From: an uncultured Clostridia bacterium
GTDB taxonomy: Bacteria; Bacillota; Clostridia; Christensenellales; Borkfalkiaceae
NCBI GenBank assembly: GCA_904419075.1
Contig: CAJFQM010000010.1
Location: 41,178 to 105,177, forward strand
DNA length: 64,000 nt
Reading direction: 5' to 3'
Numbering within the stretch: position 1 is the stretch's first letter; every line of letters starts with the position of its first letter. Position numbers and translations under genes: made by a program. The notes under the pieces are model-generated. The model searched no databases. It saw nothing but the letters and a program-made list of their open reading frames with translations, and had not been told where the DNA came from. Shown here in pieces: positions 62,580-64,000 of this stretch.

Positions 62580-63050
62580 ATGAAAACGCTTGAAAGCCTG
62601 TTTCGACGTTTCGGAAGTCCCGCGGAGGAAATGAACGAAAGCATATACATACACGGCATGCGGGCGGACTGTATCAAAGATATGAAGCATATCCAAAGCG
62701 AGGACGAACGCGCCCGGCGGACGATTTCCGAAATGCTGGAATATATCGAAACGCTGAAAGAGTACCGCAAAACGCTTTTCGCCCGCGCACAGGAGATTTG
62801 CGCCGCGTCGTATCGTTTGCAAATAAAAATCAAACGAAGTATAGACTGTTGGTACAAGAAAAAATATTATACCGTTACACTGTCGAAGATATACGACGAA
62901 GCCGCGCACATGACCCCCGATAACATCATAGAGGAAACTTTTGAAGGGAAAGAACGCGCAAAGGCTCTGAAACGGTTTGAAGCACTCCGAAAAGAGTACC
63001 CGAACACGGAAGCCATAAAAGAAATAGACAAATACCAATGGGAGAGGTAG
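62580..63050 (+). CDS. Coiled-coil protein of the mobile element (156 residues)
   Basis: A charged, mainly helical protein with heptad-like spacing in residues 35-110 and no signal peptide or known motif. A WYKKKYY strand lies near 90. AAAGGAG precedes the ATG. Function unknown; its position in a run of short cargo genes suggests a role in element biology or defence. Confidence 0.6.
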   Translation: MKTLESLFRRFGSPAEEMNESIYIHGMRADCIKDMKHIQSEDERARRTISEMLEYIETLKEYRKTLFARAQEICAASYRLQIKIKRSIDCWYKKKYYTVTLSKIYDEAAHMTPDNIIEETFEGKERAKALKRFEALRKEYPNTEAIKEIDKYQWER

Positions 63051-63099
63051 AAAACAATCCGCTGACCTATCGGCGAAACGGGGAAAGGAATAAAAAATT

Positions 63100-63357
63100 A
63101 TGACGATAAAAAAATTTATGGAAAGCAACAAAGCCCTTGACAACAATTTTACAAACCCCGACGGGGAAATTTTTTCCGAAACCATGGCAGAATGTACGAG
63201 CGTTTGGAGCAACGCTGCGGCAAAAGGCTATGTAATTAGAGCCGCGCAACACTTAAAAATGAACCGCGAACAAATAAAAACATTGCTTATACGTATGGAA
63301 TGGGCTTTTAATGATTTGACGATAGAAGAAGCTGAAAAAGTCTACAACGATTTTTAA
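63100..63357 (+). CDS. Small mobile-element protein (85 residues)
   Basis: An 85-residue, mostly helical protein (KGYVIRAAQHLKMNREQIK, then an acidic C-terminal helix). The upstream AAAGGAA is weaker than its neighbours' sites. Not recognised. Confidence 0.55.
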   Translation: MTIKKFMESNKALDNNFTNPDGEIFSETMAECTSVWSNAAAKGYVIRAAQHLKMNREQIKTLLIRMEWAFNDLTIEEAEKVYNDF

Positions 63358-63372
63358 GGAGGAAAACAAAAA

Positions 63373-63549
63373 ATGACGACATACGGAACAATAGAAATAA
63401 TTTTATTACGGCTTTCAATCCTTGCCACGAACAATCGCGGGAAAACCTTGGCGGAATTTGAAACAGAAACCCGCCGAAGAATATACGAAGAAAATAAACG
63501 CCGAGAGCGTGAAACGTGGGAAAAAGCATGGAACCAACTCAACAACTAA
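63373..63549 (+). CDS. Small mobile-element protein (58 residues)
   Basis: A 58-residue protein whose second half is a highly charged helix (RRRIYEENKRRERETWEKAW). AAGGAGG lies 11 bases before the ATG. It is the last gene before the terminator. Function unknown. Confidence 0.5.
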   Translation: MTTYGTIEIILLRLSILATNNRGKTLAEFETETRRRIYEENKRRERETWEKAWNQLNN

Positions 63550-63553
63550 CCCC

Positions 63554-63580
63554 AAAGGACGGGTTTTCCCGTCCTTTTCT
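63554..63580 (+). terminator. Rho-independent terminator of the cargo genes
   Basis: AAAGGACGGG pairs with CCCGTCCTTT, followed by TTTCT. It ends the run from 61346. Confidence 0.8.
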
Positions 63581-63711
63581 CTTGTGCCCTACGCCCAAAG
63601 CCACTACCCAAGAGCCGCCGTTCGGCGGGGTGAATGTCGCTTTTCCCCGGATTGCAAAAAATGCTACAAACCTTTATATAAAAGGATTATAGAAAGTCGG
63701 AAGTTTTAATT

Positions 63712-63999
63712 TCACTTTTTCCACTTCGGCATAAAACCGTAATATTCTATTGCTTTCCTCTGCAATTCCTGTAATAACATGCTTCTGAAACTATGCGTAT
63801 CTTTCGGGTCGTCTTTCTCTATCCCGATATAGGGCACATTGTATTGTTTATACAAATCTTCTTTCTCTTTCCTGTCCTCTAAATATTTTTGCGTTTTCAT
63901 GCCCCAATATTCTATGTAAATGCCTTGTTCCGAACCGATAATCGGAATAAACCAATCGCATTTTTTGCGTTCGTAAACAAATTCCGTAATCGGCTGTTC
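63712..63999 (-). CDS. C-terminal part of a probable PD-(D/E)xK-type nuclease-domain protein (5' end outside window)
   Basis: The frame is open to the window edge; the ATG at 63900 is internal. The visible 95 residues contain KKCDWFIPI, then GIYIEYWGMKTQKYLEDRKEK. Asp ... Ile-Glu-Tyr-Trp-Gly ... Lys is the pattern of a restriction-endonuclease-like fold often found at the end of helicases or DNA-binding proteins. It converges with the cargo genes. The rest of the protein cannot be seen. Confidence 0.55.
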   Translation of the reverse strand, partial: EQPITEFVYERKKCDWFIPIIGSEQGIYIEYWGMKTQKYLEDRKEKEDLYKQYNVPYIGIEKDDPKDTHSFRSMLLQELQRKAIEYYGFMPKWKK

Positions 64000-64000
64000 G

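Overview
The window looks like a chromosome segment of an uncultured, anaerobic, endospore-lineage Firmicute (Clostridia, gut type). Reasons: yabP-yabQ-divIC order, Gram-positive lipoprotein signals, strong AGGAGG ribosome sites, sigma-A promoters close to TTGACA-N17-TATAAT, reverse rubrerythrin for oxygen defence, and a heavy load of glycan-use genes. No rRNA, tRNA or CRISPR array is visible. The assignment to class is an inference; no marker gene for finer placement is present.

Positions 1-33,800 are three adjoining glycan-utilization blocks. Block A (1-15,429) holds the end of a DUF4838 protein, a 1,130-residue Ig-like surface lipoprotein, an SGNH esterase, a GH1 beta-glycosidase, a Gfo/Idh/MocA oxidoreductase, a DUF4832-type lipoprotein, a sugar ABC importer (binding protein plus two permeases) and a nucleoside-hydrolase-like protein. 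Block B (15,495-22,187) is an AraC regulator divergent from a very large secreted protein with X2-like repeats and a GH127-like enzyme. Block C (22,344-33,877) is an AraC regulator divergent from a seven-gene operon: lipoprotein, binding protein, two permeases, a secreted putative glycosidase, a GH36-like enzyme and a cytoplasmic homologue of the secreted putative glycosidase. Neither CUT1-type importer has its own ATPase gene here, so a shared MsmK-type ATPase elsewhere is likely.

Positions 33,900-35,430 are a graveyard: an AraC fragment, a class II aldolase with frameshifts and a stop, and a possible DUF4432 remnant. Positions 35,578-46,352 are mostly housekeeping: an Mrp-type ATPase, a PlsC acyltransferase with a glycosyltransferase, an XRE membrane regulator, a YgiN-like monooxygenase, thyA-folA, typA, then the sporulation/division cluster yabP-yabQ-divIC-ppx/gppA-M50 peptidase.

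Positions 46,405-59,640 return to sugar metabolism: an AraC regulator divergent from a nucleotidyltransferase and a NahK-type kinase, a ThDP enzyme, rubrerythrin, a GH20-like hexosaminidase, mglBAC and a UDP-sugar pyrophosphorylase. Together these could import, cleave and activate amino-sugar or galactose-type sugars.

From about 59,700 to the end is mobile DNA: an IS30-family transposase with a structured leader, then small cargo genes (J-domain protein and short unknown proteins) separated by hairpins next to the ribosome site, and the end of a probable nuclease-domain protein that runs out of the window.
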